Shown here: positions 52,104 to 64,000 of the stretch, piece by piece | Numbering within the stretch: position 1 is the first letter of the stretch | Layout of the letters: each line of letters starts with the position of its first letter | Assembly: GCF_030936135.1 (NCBI RefSeq) | Contig: NC_082612.1 | Coordinates: 13,561,001 to 13,625,000 of the forward strand | Origin: Gavia stellata | Lineage: Eukaryota > Chordata > Aves > Gaviiformes > Gaviidae | Reading direction: 5' to 3' | Length of the DNA: 64,000 bases | Position numbers and translations under genes: made by a program | Notes under the pieces: generated by a model | What the model was told of the DNA's origin: nothing | What the model saw: the letters and a program-made list of their open reading frames with translations, nothing else | Database searches by the model: none

Positions 52104-55100
52104 GAATCATGGCCATTTTCACCCACTCATGAGGTAGACCTGCAGTCAATTCAAAACCGCTATTGCTGGGATACTGCTGTGCAATAACATGGGGTCAGCA
52201 GTTCAACAGATGCTTCTCTGCCCCTTTTGCATATAGAAAGCTGCAGTGCACATTGCTTTTTAAACGTTGGTCCTCAAAAGACTGTAGCCTATCTAATTCT
52301 ATATGCCGAGCTTACTGCCTTTGGTTGTTCAGATGAAAGGGGAAAGTTACACTGATTCAGACCCTGAAGAAATGACCAAGAAATGACCCAGAAGAAATAA
52401 GGGAGTGAGGGTCCCACGACCCTTCCGTCAGTCAGTCCATTCTGTAAATCATTATTAATGAAGTAGCAGTAACTTCACAGGTGTAATTAGCGGTTTTTTC
52501 TTCCTAGGATAGACTTGCAGAACATACAGACTATTTTGTGAAAACTCTAGAAATAGAGCAATGGTAAAAAACTATAGATAATTTCTACAATAAAAATGTC
52601 AACATTTTGGGGGGTTCGGTTTTTGGGGTTTTTTGTTGCATTTTTACATGAGCTTTTAATAGACTCCGTATCGTGCTTATAGAGTCATAGAAAAGCATCC
52701 CATTTTTGCTGTGCAGTATTCCAACAGCAATAAATCAAGCTACATTTTAGCCTAAGGAAACAAGCTTGGAGACCTAACTGTCTGTGTGTCCGTGTCCATC
52801 CATCACTCTATCATTACTTTCCCCTTGACATTATTTGCCAATTTCAGCTCGATTTTATAAAAGGGTAGAGATCTCAAAGACAAGTTCCTACAAGTTTCAA
52901 GAATGCAAGTATCAGAGCAGAAGAGACCAACACCAGTGTGTGTCCCCACCAGAAAGCAGCTATTTTTTATGCTGACCCACAGCAGCCAGCTGATATATTG
53001 ATATGCATATAGCTGTGTACCAGCTACAGCAATGCCATTTCTTAGCCAACTTGCTTTCTCCCCCACTAAAAAAGAAGGTGTTTGAAGTATATGGAGATGT
53101 AGTAGAAAACTGGTGGCACTATATGATTAGAAGACATGAGGAAGGCCTGATGGGGCGGCAGCAAAAGAATCACACAGACCACAGAGCATACAGCTGGGAT
53201 TACAGAGATAAAGACAAGGGAACTTCCATACAGACCACAAATCCCTGGTAAACCAAGGGTTACAGTAGAGCTTGCTTTGTATATAGCTATGGGAAATGTG
53301 ACGCTGTAGGACACCCGTTAAAAGCACTTAAAAGGCATCGTAATGGAAGCCCTGATTTTTCTCAGATACATACCATGCTACCATTTAATTGTAAACGCAT
53401 AAACTCAGCATTTTCAAGGAAGCTCTACACATAAAATTATCTAAAATAAAGGTAGTCTGTAGAAATCAAATCCCAAATCCAATCCCTATGCTTGCTAAAA
53501 CTAGCAGTTGGATTCTAGGGTATTCATTGTCAGCCTCCTACAAGGGATGTTACTGGCTGCTGCTTTACACATTACCATCACATATTTCTATTGCCAAGGA
53601 TAAATACCAGGTAAATAAAGGTTCCACCTGTGAAGAATTCCAGATCTGACAGCTTTAAGGCAAAGTTTCAGACTTCTTGTTGTTCCCAAATGCAAGGTTT
53701 CTGTGCTATGAAGACACACGGCTAGTGCCAGCTTAACTCAAACTTACTTGAACTTCCTAGCTACCCCTTGATTTTATTCATGCTGTAGGCTACTAAAGCA
53801 GCTTATGTTTTACAGTGAAGTCCTTTAAATTGCATGTCTAATCCTAATCTTTTCTGAATTAATTCAATCTCCTTTATAACTTCCCCTTAATGGCATACAA
53901 GTTAGAAGAAAAGAAAATAAAATCTTAAACCAAAAACCAAACACACACCCTCCTTTCCTTAAAATTACAATGCTACTTTGCTTATAAAGTAGGTAAGCAC
54001 AAGAAGCTTCTGATCCTCAGCATTGCAGGGGTTATAATGCCACTAACTACATGGGAGTTATGCGATTAGAGCAGGGGAGCAATGCAATGCTGAAACAAGC
54101 CTGTCAGGGGCAGGATTATACCCTTGAATAAATTTGTCTTGCTTTTTAGAAAGAAGGAATTACACTGATATAAAGGAGAAAGTCTATAGCAGTTTGTTGC
54201 TGTGTGTTAGATATATTTTACAATACAGCAGTTGCAATATTTTAGAAAAAAAAATTAAGTTAGAATAAGTGTGAAAGAGGACTTTACCTCATTCCCACTC
54301 AAAAAATACAAGGGATGTAGGTGGCATGTTGATTTTCTTAATTTAGACGTAGCAGAAAACAGAATGTTCACATGAGACCCTTCTGATACAGGAAAACCCT
54401 TTGGAAACTGTGGTGGTTTGTGAGCAGAAATTTCTTACGGAGGCTATCTATTTTTGTTTTCAACTGTTTCGCTTTAAAGAAAAATGAAAAAACAATTGTC
54501 CTCAAAGACAAATTTATCTTTCATAGCATATTATTTCAGCATTGGAAACTACTTCAAGCTCTACCATTAGTAAATGTCTTCATGTAGACGGCATCCAAGC
54601 GAGTATCTCTCGGAACTGGTACAGAAGGCAAGATTGCAAGAAGAGACATGCTGAAAGCAACTGGGCAGGGGGTGGAAATCAAGCCATTAAGGTTTTTTTT
54701 CATAAAGTAACAACTTCAAACACTTCAAAGTCCTTCTCTCTTCGTTTACAACCAGGACTGAATACTTTGTGTAACCTCCTTCTACTGCTGATGCTTGTAA
54801 TAAGTGAAAAGGGGCAAGACTGCAGTGATTTTGATTTTATAGAACTTCATTAATCATTTAAATGCAAACAAAGACATTCACATCCAGCCTCATTGTGTTC
54901 CCATTGGCAAGAACTGTCAAGCCTTGAACAGTTACTCCAGGTTTGGTTCCTCTTGTATTATAATGGTCTCGGCACCAAATACTTTGCATTGGAAATTAGT
55001 CACTTACTACAACAGTGGAATGAAAAGGATCTGTATGATTTGGATTTTCTCCAAACCACAATTAAACTTCAAAAAAACCAAAATCAAACCAATTTTCTCC

Positions 55101-58100
55101 AGTGACAAAAAGCATACATTATTCATTTCTTCCTGTATTATTCAGCTCCAGGTTTTGGGCATGAGGGATTCTTTCTCTGTTCTAGGTTCTAGTAATCATA
55201 CTGCTTTTGATTTAGTGCCCTCTTTTGCTTGATAATGTGAGTGCATGTTGCCCAATGGTTAATTATTCTCAATTAGCCCTCACAGGAGAATAACATTTCC
55301 CAGTAACTACTGAGAAAGAAGATAGCCTTATGCAGTAAGAAAGAAGCCAGGAAAAAAAACCAAACAAACAAAAAAAATCACATTATGGGAAGGTGATCAT
55401 TGAATCTCCACAGATCCCAGTAATTTAATTACGTTACAGAGAGGGAAAGGGGAAATATGATCTTGATACATATTACTGTCTCTCCTCTTCCACTTACTCT
55501 CTATATTTTCCCCTTTAATTTAATTGGTTTGCATACTGCCATCAATGCCAAACTGAGAAGACAAAGTACAGGCAGCCAAACTTCCTGAGATGAAGCACAG
55601 AAACTATAGCAATGTATAACGTTTTTCCTAGGGCATAAGCAGAGCTCACACATATATCTTTTGAAGGATCATTAAGTCATGAGGGCTTAAAATAAGAAAA
55701 ACTATTTATCACTAAACAAGCGAGATTTTTAGATAATTGAGAGGCACTGAATCTGCACATGAAGCTGATACAAATAATTAACAGACCACATGAAGAAGAG
55801 TCTTCTATTTCACAGAAGCTTCCCATTTGTTTGTTATGCTGGAGCTGTTGAACATCAACCACAAACAGCCTTTCAGAGCTTGCTAAAGCCATCATTTGAG
55901 TTTGGTAACATAGCAAGAGGAAGCGGAGAACATATGCAGGTAACTAAACCACTAAGCAAATCACACTGTTTCAACAACCTGTTTAATTACCTGTAGTTCA
56001 AGCAAATGGCAGGAACAACTCCAGCACAGAAACCTCCAGTTTCAGCCCTTCTTCCCATCCCAATAAAGTAGGAGGAGGCAACATCTCCCACAGCATCCCA
56101 GACAAAGGAGTAAAGACCAGAATGCAGGAGAATCCAGTTATCCACAATGAAGTTTGATGCCTGTCACTCTGGAATAAACCTTATTTCCATCATCCCATGC
56201 ACCTTCCATCTTCTGCAGCAGGTGAGCAGAGCAAGAACAAAGCGCACAACCAAGAAATACCTTTCCTAAGAGCAGAACTACCTGTGTGGCAACAGGGGCC
56301 ACACTCTGTGTAAATGAGCTAATCCACAAGCAGCAGATCAAGTGACACTAGCGCCTATATCCTTTCACACAAAATGCCTTCTGTCCCTGCATATCTCCCC
56401 CCACCCCATACATGCCTGAGCTGTCCTCCTGCAGCACTGCTGCCTCAGTCTTTCACCCCCTAACCACCAGCCGAGAGGAAACTCCAAAATGCTCCTCAGC
56501 TGCATCATATATGTGCATTTGCACACCTGCTGGCAAACAGAATAAGCTACTGATCTCCTCAGTCATCACTCAGCTGGTAGGAACTTTGTGTCCCTCCCAC
56601 CTCTCTGGTAAAACAGAAGTTGGGGTTGGCTAATTGGCTCAAAATTTATGAGGGAGAGGAAAGGAGAGAGACCAACAGGACGGAAAAAAAGCACAGCCGT
56701 AGTTCTTGGGTTGGTTTGTTGGGGTTTTGTGGGTTGTTTTGCTTCCAGAAAAACAGACAAAAAATAGTATTTTATTACATCGTCGAAGCTTGCTGCACAG
56801 GCACAAGAAATCTTGGTTGAAGTATTTCACTCTCAGATTTTCCAAATTTTGAGTACCAACTTGCAGTTTGAATGATATTTTTAAATACTTGTCTTATGGC
56901 TTTAAGAAGCAAATGAAAATAAAATTGAAATTCTATATTGGCATCAACACTGGCAAAGGGTAAAATTTAAACTGCTAGATGGACTTCATCTGTCTCCAGC
57001 TCTTCAGCTAAGTGAATTGCTGCTAGCAGCAACAGGCTGTCATCCTTCACGTGAACTAGAGCTAGAGGAAGGTGAAATGCTTTTGCCAGCTGGTTTCACA
57101 GATACTTGCTGACTGCAGAGGAGCAATTCGCAGTTTGGACAAATTCATGAATGTCAAGTTTTATTCTGAGCTTTGAAGTGTATTGTCAAGAATGAACCTT
57201 TTCCCCCATCTCCTTCAGTCTTGCATTATGTCTGCTGTGATTTTTTTCTCCTTAATGAGCCAATACTCTTTCACCATTTCCTGTGGTTCATCACAGCCTT
57301 TGTGTAGCAACTCAAAAAGTCACTTTTCTGGAGGTGAAGGACAGAAAAATATTACTCTATGTGGTAATTAGCCTCCATACTAGCATGACTGATAAAAGTG
57401 ATCAATGATGGCCAGGGATCACCTAAACCAGTAAGACAAAGAATTTCTGATTAAGCAACAAGGCATTCTGCATGCAGTTATCAGCTATTTATGTTGAAGA
57501 GCATCCCTCTGCAAATTGCAAAATATCTCTGTTGTTAATCTGGGATAATCAAGTGCTGAAGCAGACCGTGCTGTGCTACATGTCATCACAGCTAAAGTTT
57601 ATAATATATTCCTAGTTCCTTTGGCTTTCAGGACTAGTGTCTTTTTTTTTTTTAATAGGATCTCTGACCTGAAGCATATGTACAGGCTATCCTGGCACTC
57701 TTATGTTTTTTGAAATCAGAAAGATGAAAAGCTTTGGAAAGGACACCATAGGTTGTGCTTCAATTCTTCAGGCATCTGTTCCCAAGGGCTAATATATTTT
57801 ACCATGTACCAGGGCAGTTCCAGAGATAAAGGGACATTCAGCAAAGCCTACAATTTCAGAAACCCTAGTGCCAGCTGCAGAAATTAGAAAGAGTTTCTTT
57901 CACTGGGAATTAGTGAAAATGAGAAAACGAAACATTTCAGAGTATGCATCCATCAAAGGATGTTTAATCTACCAGATAAATAAAGATAGACTGATATTTT
58001 GTTGGATGAGTGCCTAAGACTTTTATTCCAGTAGCTTTGTCTACAAAAATTGCTTTTAATCACAGTGGCTTTATCCTTTAAGCAGAAGGCTGTGGTATGG

Positions 58101-61100
58101 CTTCTTGAAGTTCAGGAGCCTGATTTTACCTCTGCATTATTCCAGTTATTCCTAAGCAGGCATAGGGGCAATAGGCTGTATTTTTGTTGGATTGCTATTA
58201 TAATTTGCTTTACAATGGGGGAAGGAGCATGCGTTGCTTTGTGCCATGGGTAGGAACGTCATAATGCTGTAATTTCCCTTTTAATGTTTTTCCAAAGTTC
58301 TGCTTGAAGAGAAAGCAGTCAGATACACCTTATAATTCACACTTTCTATATAAATTGTGTATAATATACCTTCTTTGGCCCTGGTTTAGAATTACCACCA
58401 TTTTGTGGTGGCTGTAATGCTTTTTAGCTGGTGGGGGTCTCAGTAAAAATGTAGTGGCAGATGAACACTCATGCACATAGCACAGTGGAGGGTTAGGAGA
58501 ACAGTGTCATGCAAACCCATTATTCATTATAGATTTTTTCATTATTAAGATAATACTAATATGACAAGATTATTTAGCTATTCTGTTCTTTATTAGTCCC
58601 TAAGAATCCTTGTCCATTTAAACACCTGTGGCATAGCTTTCCATGGGGATTTTGCTGGCCATCTGCAAGCGCTCGGAGAGGAGCTTTACCATAGCCTAAA
58701 TTGCTCGGGATTTGTCCAAGAGTGTTCTCTCAAACCTCCATGTTGTTACACCACCGCTGCATGTCACTGCTAAGACAGAACAACACAGAAAGACTACAGC
58801 AAGCTGAATACGGTTTGGTAGGAATGGGGCCCAGCACCCCAAAGGTAGGAGCCACCACTTCGATCAATGATGATAACTTCAACCAGTGTTATTTTGATTT
58901 TCATGCTATGAAGTACCTATTGCTACTACTTGCAAATGGGTTTTGTTCTCAAAGCAGAAGCCTTAAAAATGTTTAGTCCTGGATATTATTGTGCAAGGAA
59001 GGGTAGCATCTAAAATGTTTATGCGGGGGGAAAAATAGATCTTGTACAGCCAAATGTCCTATGCTTACAATTGCAAATGCAAACTTGGGAGCAAACAAGG
59101 TTGTTATTTTCCCCATGACCCAATTTAAAAATACTAACAGGTAATTTTTTATAAGATTTTAACTTAGTTGAAACATTTTACTTACATTGTAGCATGGAAT
59201 GTTACAATGGTATAATTATGCACCACAGTTTGGACCAAAAGTAAGAAATCAATGTACATAATGAGACAAAAAAGACCTAGAACGAGTTCACCTGACATGG
59301 TTTCAGTTAAGTCTACTGCTTCTCTTAGCACGTGTATTTATTACATGCTGGGTGGCACTTTGACAGTTGTTTCTGGATGCTACTTGCTAAAGCAGATACG
59401 TTAATCACAGAAGCATCTCTCTAACCAACTTAAATCGTATTGGGTTGTCTGTTGCAGCAGTGAATACTGGTCCTAAGGAGCAGTGTGTGGTATGACAAAC
59501 TGCACAATTTCTTTTATGTCTCCAAGGAAGAATATGAGGTTTCACACAGGAATCAGCTGGTTGATTGCCACAAATATTTCCGTTAAACTTTTCAAAGGCT
59601 TCAGCACTGTTTACTGGGAAAAAGAAAAAAGAATCTGGTTTAGAGGAAGCAACAATACATGATGTTTAGCAACAGACTTGGTTCATCAGGTCTTTTTCAT
59701 TGCAAACATTCAAAGCACACTGTAAACTTGACTGCAGGTTATCACTTAAGTGAATTACAGCATATAAACACTACTGCTGCATAAATCATGCTTATCTGAT
59801 GGCTTGTGAAAATTTGCTCTGCTACCAACAACAAAGCGCAATTTCAAGGAATCCTTCATCCTCAGCAGTGTTGCTCAGGTATAAATGAATTCCCCCGCAT
59901 GCTGGACACATTCCACTAAGCCTTACTTCTACAAATAGTTACTTGCTTAACTTTAAGCACGAGTAAACCAATTGTGTTTGCTGAGATTACTGATATAAGG
60001 AGCTTCATAGCAGTGTGAATTTGTGGCCAACAGCCACACACAGAGGAATACCTGTGCCCTGAAAAGAAAGGGGAATAATAATATATTCCTACTCCGGCAA
60101 GCTCTCAGCATCAATTCAAGGCTTCATCTGAGGATTTCATCCATCACTACTACTTCTATCCCTTCACCGAATAATTAGTATTTTTTTAAAAAGTGAACTG
60201 GATACTAATTTGATTCCCACATCAACATTCTTTGGAGGTTTTTTTTTTCCTTTGAATTCCCCCCAAAATACAATTTGTTTTAATGCAAACTGGAAGTTAA
60301 GGTCCTTACCCTAAAAAGCTTACAATCAAAGCATACACTAAAAAAAAAATTAGTTCTTTCCTAACTGGGAATGCATTGTGGCTCTTGACTTATAAATTGG
60401 AAAAAGTCAGCCTGGCTTTCAATCCAGCAGCAATCTTCCAGCACTAAGTAGTAAAATGTTTGGTAAACATTTCTCTTTTTTTTTTCCCCAACAAGAATGA
60501 ATCAGAATGTAGTAAGAGACACTTTTTGTAACCTTGTGATGCTATAGTCATAAAAATACTTTTTTGTCAAAAAGATCCCAAGCAGTTTAAGCAGAATTCA
60601 GTGGACCTCTATTCTGGTAGCAGATTAATCTATTTTTCACCTATTTTCAATTTGTTCCATCAAAGGTGCTTCCTACAGCTTGCCTTCCCTCCCACTCCCA
60701 CCCCTTTCAGTTACCATCTCTGCCTTCATTAACTGAATTGGATATATTGGGTATTTGTTGTCTAAATCAAAATCTGGAATAACAATGCAATGATTTTTAG
60801 GATTGCAAAATGTTTACAGGGAAAAATAGAGATTCCTAACACTATTGCTTTCTCTATATCACTGCATTTATGTGCCCCAGAGTGGAGAGAATTTCTTGGT
60901 ACCTTATTTTTCTGATATGGTATCCTCAGATGCCCTTAGCTTTCACTTCGAGCAAAAATAACAGCTTTGAGAGGCACACTCTCGCAATTTTTCTGCACAT
61001 CTCATCCACATTCATTAAATATATGTTCCCCTTCACACCATTATTCCCAGTAAAACACAAAAATTCTATTTGGTAGAGGAACATATCTTATACTAGCATT

Positions 61101-61550
61101 TTGTAAATTATTTTATAATTGCAGGATTGACTTTGCTTTAATTTTTTTTTCTTAGTTTCGAATACTAAAACAACATGGAAAAAGACCATGCAGTTTAAGA
61201 ACAATATTTACCTTTTATGTCAAGAAAATAAGGGGCATTATCTTATTTTATACTGCAGTGGATGATGGTATAAGCAAACATGCATTTGCAAAGGACTCAG
61301 AACATAACGCTAAGGTTGAGTAAGTGTATTTAGAACATACGTATTGAGGATATACAATGAAAAATAACTTTTTGCTTCATTTCCTTCTGCTCTTGCACTG
61401 CTGCTCCAAGAATTAGTGTATGAACTGTTAACTAGCAGCAAAAATGATTTTGAGTATTCCTGACCTGGGAGGTTTATTTGCTCAACTTTCAGTTGTTTCT
61501 ATTCTAATTAATACCTTTTCCACCAAGATTCATGTTCATATTTCAGCCAA

Positions 61551-62233
61551 ACTTTTTATTCCCTCGGGTTTCTATCACCATCCTACAGTTCATTCTGGAA
61601 AGGGAAGTCACAGGAATAGTAAAATAGTAAGAATATTGTGGACAAAGTTTTTTCTTCTGTAAAGTAATAAAGCCAACTGAGTGAGATACTAGCAAAATTG
61701 TAAGACTATTATATTCAATATTTTTCATTAGCACAAACTAAAAGTGCAGAGAGACTAATAGTGAAAAAATTTCTTCAGAAAAAAACAGTCCGGAAGGTTA
61801 AAACCTCACCATGTTTACACTGAGGATAACACCAGAAGAGTTCACTTGTATAGGGCGATAATCCACAAGTCCAGTATCTATGTAGTTTAAACCAAGGTCC
61901 AAAGAACACTTTTTGCCTAGAAGAAAGCTACAACGCTTGGGTCTTTATCCAGTTTGCATGGCACTAAGATAAAGCCATAAATAAATACCCAGCGTGACAA
62001 TTGATACAGAAGAGTTTTGCTCCCTAGCCTCTAAAAGATGCCAGCAATGGTTCCCAAACAGTATGAAATACTTCAGTGAAGTTCTTTTTTGCAGTGTACT
62101 TACTGGGAGCAGAAATACAAATTCACCATCAGAGCTCATGTGCAGACTTACCACATGCTGCAATTGCCACTAACTGAGAAAAAAAGAAAGGTGAAGAGCG
62201 GGAAACCCCATGCTGCAATTGTACTGTGTACCT
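61551..62233 (-). other. MGARP: 3'UTR of the MGARP-like gene (predicted)
   Basis: This region follows the TAA stop at 62236-62234 on the minus strand. The first canonical AATAAA downstream is at 61560-61555, with another at 61478-61473, so a 3'UTR of about 0.7 kb is predicted. No coding content. Confidence 0.45.
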
Positions 62234-62280
62234 TTAGGGTTCCTTAGCAACTTCTTCAGGTGTCTCCTCCTCCACAGAAA
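62234..62280 (-). CDS. MGARP: Acidic protein, terminal coding exon (MGARP-like)
   Basis: After the acceptor cgttttcag the exon reads (V)-SVEEETPEEVAKEP and stops with TAA. It is phase 1, fitting the donor at 62995 of the upstream exon (GAA G|gt), which would give ..GQIAE-V-SVEEE. Six of the 15 residues are glutamate. MGARP, a mitochondrial glutamic-acid-rich protein with an N-terminal membrane anchor and an acidic tail, is the gene next to ELF2 in mammals. The identification rests on position, strand and composition more than on sequence identity. Confidence 0.6.
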
Positions 62281-62994
62281 CTGAAAACGGAGACAAAACA
62301 CCAATGAGAAACATTGGAAACAACTTATTTGACGACAAATAGCAGAGTAAGTTGTTTCCTTTAGTGCAAAGGATCCTTTGGACTAAAGGGATACAATTTA
62401 CAAAGTCACATTAGGTATACAGACGTTTTTCCTTTTATCTTTTTAATTCTAACTGTTAAAGCGTTTAGAGGCCAAACTTCTAAACTCCTTTGAAAATCTC
62501 CACAGTGATGATTTTAACACACTTTTTTCTTTGCATTCAATTATATTGTTCAACTTCAATAGCAATATAAGATCGTTTATAGCTTCATTGAAACACTGTG
62601 AGGTTTATAAATATCACATGCTCTATATTTTTCTTTGCAGCAGTGTAACTTAAGAAAAGTCTATCTTTCAAATTAAGTCAGATGTTAAAGTGTGTTACAT
62701 CACATGCAGCTCAAGGGAGAATTTCTTGTTCTTAATGAACTTCACATCTAGCCACTTAGCAGGGCACTGAGCTCAAAACACCCCCGCGGTCCAGCTTAGC
62801 AATACCTATTTCTACTGCATGGCATATAATTTCAAAATTAATTTTTCTGCTAACACTATGATGCCAAACACAGTCATTGCCAGCAGCCACATTGCATCAC
62901 TTGAGTTCTGCATGCTCTTGCAGCTAGTTCAGGGCAAACAGCCATTAGTGCTTTTCAGAGACAAAACATTTCGGACCCAGCTGTACTCTTGCAC
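62281..62994 (-). other. MGARP: Intron of the MGARP-like gene
   Basis: AT-rich, about 0.7 kb, with no recognised exon or repeat. Confidence 0.5.
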
Positions 62995-63153
62995 CTTCTG
63001 CAATTTGCCCCGACTCTTCAGCATCAACGTCCTGGCTCCTTGAGGATGTGTCAGAAATCTCTTGAGGTGCTGAGGCTACTCCTTCTTCGACACTGTCTAA
63101 GTTTTCCTCATGGGCAGAAGAAGCTGCAACATCCAAGACTTCACTCACAGTTT
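62995..63153 (-). CDS. MGARP: Acidic protein, internal coding exon (MGARP-like)
   Basis: This 159-nt symmetrical phase-1 exon has acceptor gattcatag and donor GAAG|gtgcaa. It encodes ETVSEVLDVAASSAHEEN, LDSVEEGVASAPQEISDT, SSRSQDVDAEESGQIAE: 53 residues with 10 Glu, 5 Asp and a single Arg. The run of small residues with acidic pairs (EE, VEEG, AEES) resembles the glutamate-rich, probably disordered C-terminal region of MGARP, which faces the cytosol in the known protein and affects mitochondrial transport. The frame remains open past the donor until 62945, so a read-through form would end differently. Upstream exons encoding the membrane anchor must lie beyond the right edge. Confidence 0.6.
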
Positions 63154-63852
63154 CTATGAATCAAATTAGAGAGATAATTGTCTTGTCTTTCCATTCACTG
63201 GCACAAATGAGGGCGAGCAGTCAAGGCTCACAAAGCATGAAGTACCTACCTAACATACATGTTTGAAGTAACCAAAGGCAACAGGATCTATCAGATGATT
63301 AAATTTTATAATGCAAATAAAAGTTTGCAAGTGGAATTCCAGGGAAAGTCCAACGCTTCCCAACCCTGGAGCAGAAAACTATAAACAAGAGCTATTTTCA
63401 TGTCTTTAGACAAAGGTACGTATTCTCTAAGGTATATATTCCCTTACATATACCCTTATTTTATTTCCTGATTTCTGTCCAATTATTAATGATGTGCAAG
63501 ATACTAATGGTAAAATTTCCATGGAAATAATTCTGGTCTAATCAACACCATAAGGCATTACACATATACTCCACATATTCTTGCAAAGATGTCACAAGTA
63601 GTTTTAATGTAGAAATGTCCTAACATCAGGCTGAAGGGTCAGGCCGCAATTCCAGTATAGCATGGTTGCCAACTAGCCATTTTTTAATAGTCTGTAAGGA
63701 TAAAGCAATCTATCTGTATAAAAAGTCTGTAATATGTCTATTTATTAGTGTGTCTCTATACAGATACACCTGCAGAGAGACTGAACACATCATCCAGCAG
63801 TTACATGTTAAATTTTACTTGGGTAAATTATCTCTTACCATATTCTTCTAAC
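63154..63852 (-). other. MGARP: Intron of the MGARP-like gene
   Basis: AT-rich sequence between the 53-aa exon and a possible mini-exon. Nothing recognisable. Confidence 0.4.
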
Positions 63853-63888
63853 CTTTCTGTTGGAGGTCTCCATCATCACACACCTTAA
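63853..63888 (-). CDS. MGARP: Possible 36-nt mini-exon of the MGARP-like gene
   Basis: Acceptor gccgagcag and donor AAAG|gttaga bound 36 nt that read (x)-KVCDDGDLQQK in phase 1 on both sides, joining the next exon as ..QQK-E-TVSEV. The phase match and acidic character support it, but it is very short and the sequence cannot be matched to a known protein from memory. A second donor-like site (TATG|gtaaga at about 63839) lies just downstream but would include a stop in this frame. Confidence 0.3.
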
Positions 63889-64000
63889 CTGCTCGGCAGG
63901 ATAAGGTTTGCAGGGACTTTGTCGTTACAAATTGTGTCCTATACTCAGATACACATATATTAAATACAGCTAACTAAACAGCTTCATTAGACGCTCTATA

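Larger units (their letters stand above)
49341..61550. other. Intergenic region between ELF2 and the MGARP-like gene
   Basis: About 12 kb of AT-rich sequence lies between the ELF2 5' end and the 3' end of the next minus-strand gene. Visible content is limited to simple repeats: an (AC)n run at 50033-50045, TTC units at 51299-51315, a 17-base A run at 52087-52103, G/T-rich tracts near 52610-52638 and 56700-56740, and a T run near 57642-57655. No recognisable protein, RNA gene or transposon was found. Open frames are short and carry no familiar motif. Confidence 0.65.

Noticed and set aside
58393-58411. Short inverted repeat ccacca..tggtgg
   Set aside because: A six-base stem with a small loop in AT-rich intergenic DNA is expected by chance and has no supporting context.
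61945-62163. 72-codon minus-strand open frame next to the MGARP-like terminal exon
   Set aside because: It lies downstream of the stop codon in the predicted 3'UTR, lacks acidic composition and splice signals, and resembles no known protein.

Overview
The window looks like part of an avian nuclear genome, probably a non-galliform (neoavian) bird. The evidence is a CR1 LINE 3' end at 19.2 kb with the usual bird tail, a solo LTR at 36.5 kb that begins and ends like a common avian ERV LTR family, compact introns, and two strong CpG-island promoters in an AT-rich background. The gene order NOCT - ELF2 - MGARP matches human 4q31.1 from memory. No prokaryotic operon, CRISPR array, rRNA or tRNA gene is visible.

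Layout. 1-1021 is the end of an intron of NOCT (nocturnin, + strand). 1022-1857 is its terminal coding exon, which carries nearly the whole catalytic domain, followed by a 3'UTR to about 3.15 kb. About 3.2-9.6 kb separates two convergent genes. ELF2, an ETS-family transcription factor also called NERF, fills 9.6-49.1 kb on the - strand. I assembled its complete coding sequence exon by exon. The long form joins exons at 40928-40857, 39869-39704, 19768-19655, 18678-18505, 16454-16368, 12127-11935, 11540-11187 and 10744-10117, giving 1,788 nt or 595 aa. It starts from a non-coding first exon in a CpG island at 48.1-49.3 kb. A second CpG island at 25.8-27.7 kb contains an alternative coding first exon (27062-27005, beginning MATSLHEG) that joins the 19768 exon in frame and gives a form of about 535 aa (NERF-1 type). 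49.3-61.5 kb is intergenic. From about 61.5 kb to the right edge are the 3' exons of an acidic - strand gene, most likely MGARP.

Function. NOCT is a rhythmically expressed NADP(H) 2'-phosphatase. ELF2 binds GGAA sites. Its two promoters exchange an acidic N-terminal segment for a short one, while the ELF1/2/4-type conserved block, the basic linker and the ETS domain stay the same. MGARP is a mitochondrial glutamate-rich protein. The three are neighbours by conserved synteny, not by a shared pathway.

I did not find a previously undescribed biological system. The observations most worth checking are regulatory: motifs shared by the two ELF2 islands, ETS sites in the gene's own internal promoter, plus-strand promoter-like signals in that island, an overlapping uORF at the long-form start, a cleanly bounded solo LTR, and small phase-1 acidic exons in the MGARP-like gene. 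Exon boundaries were read by hand from splice sites, reading frame and remembered vertebrate orthologues; no alignment or transcript data were available.
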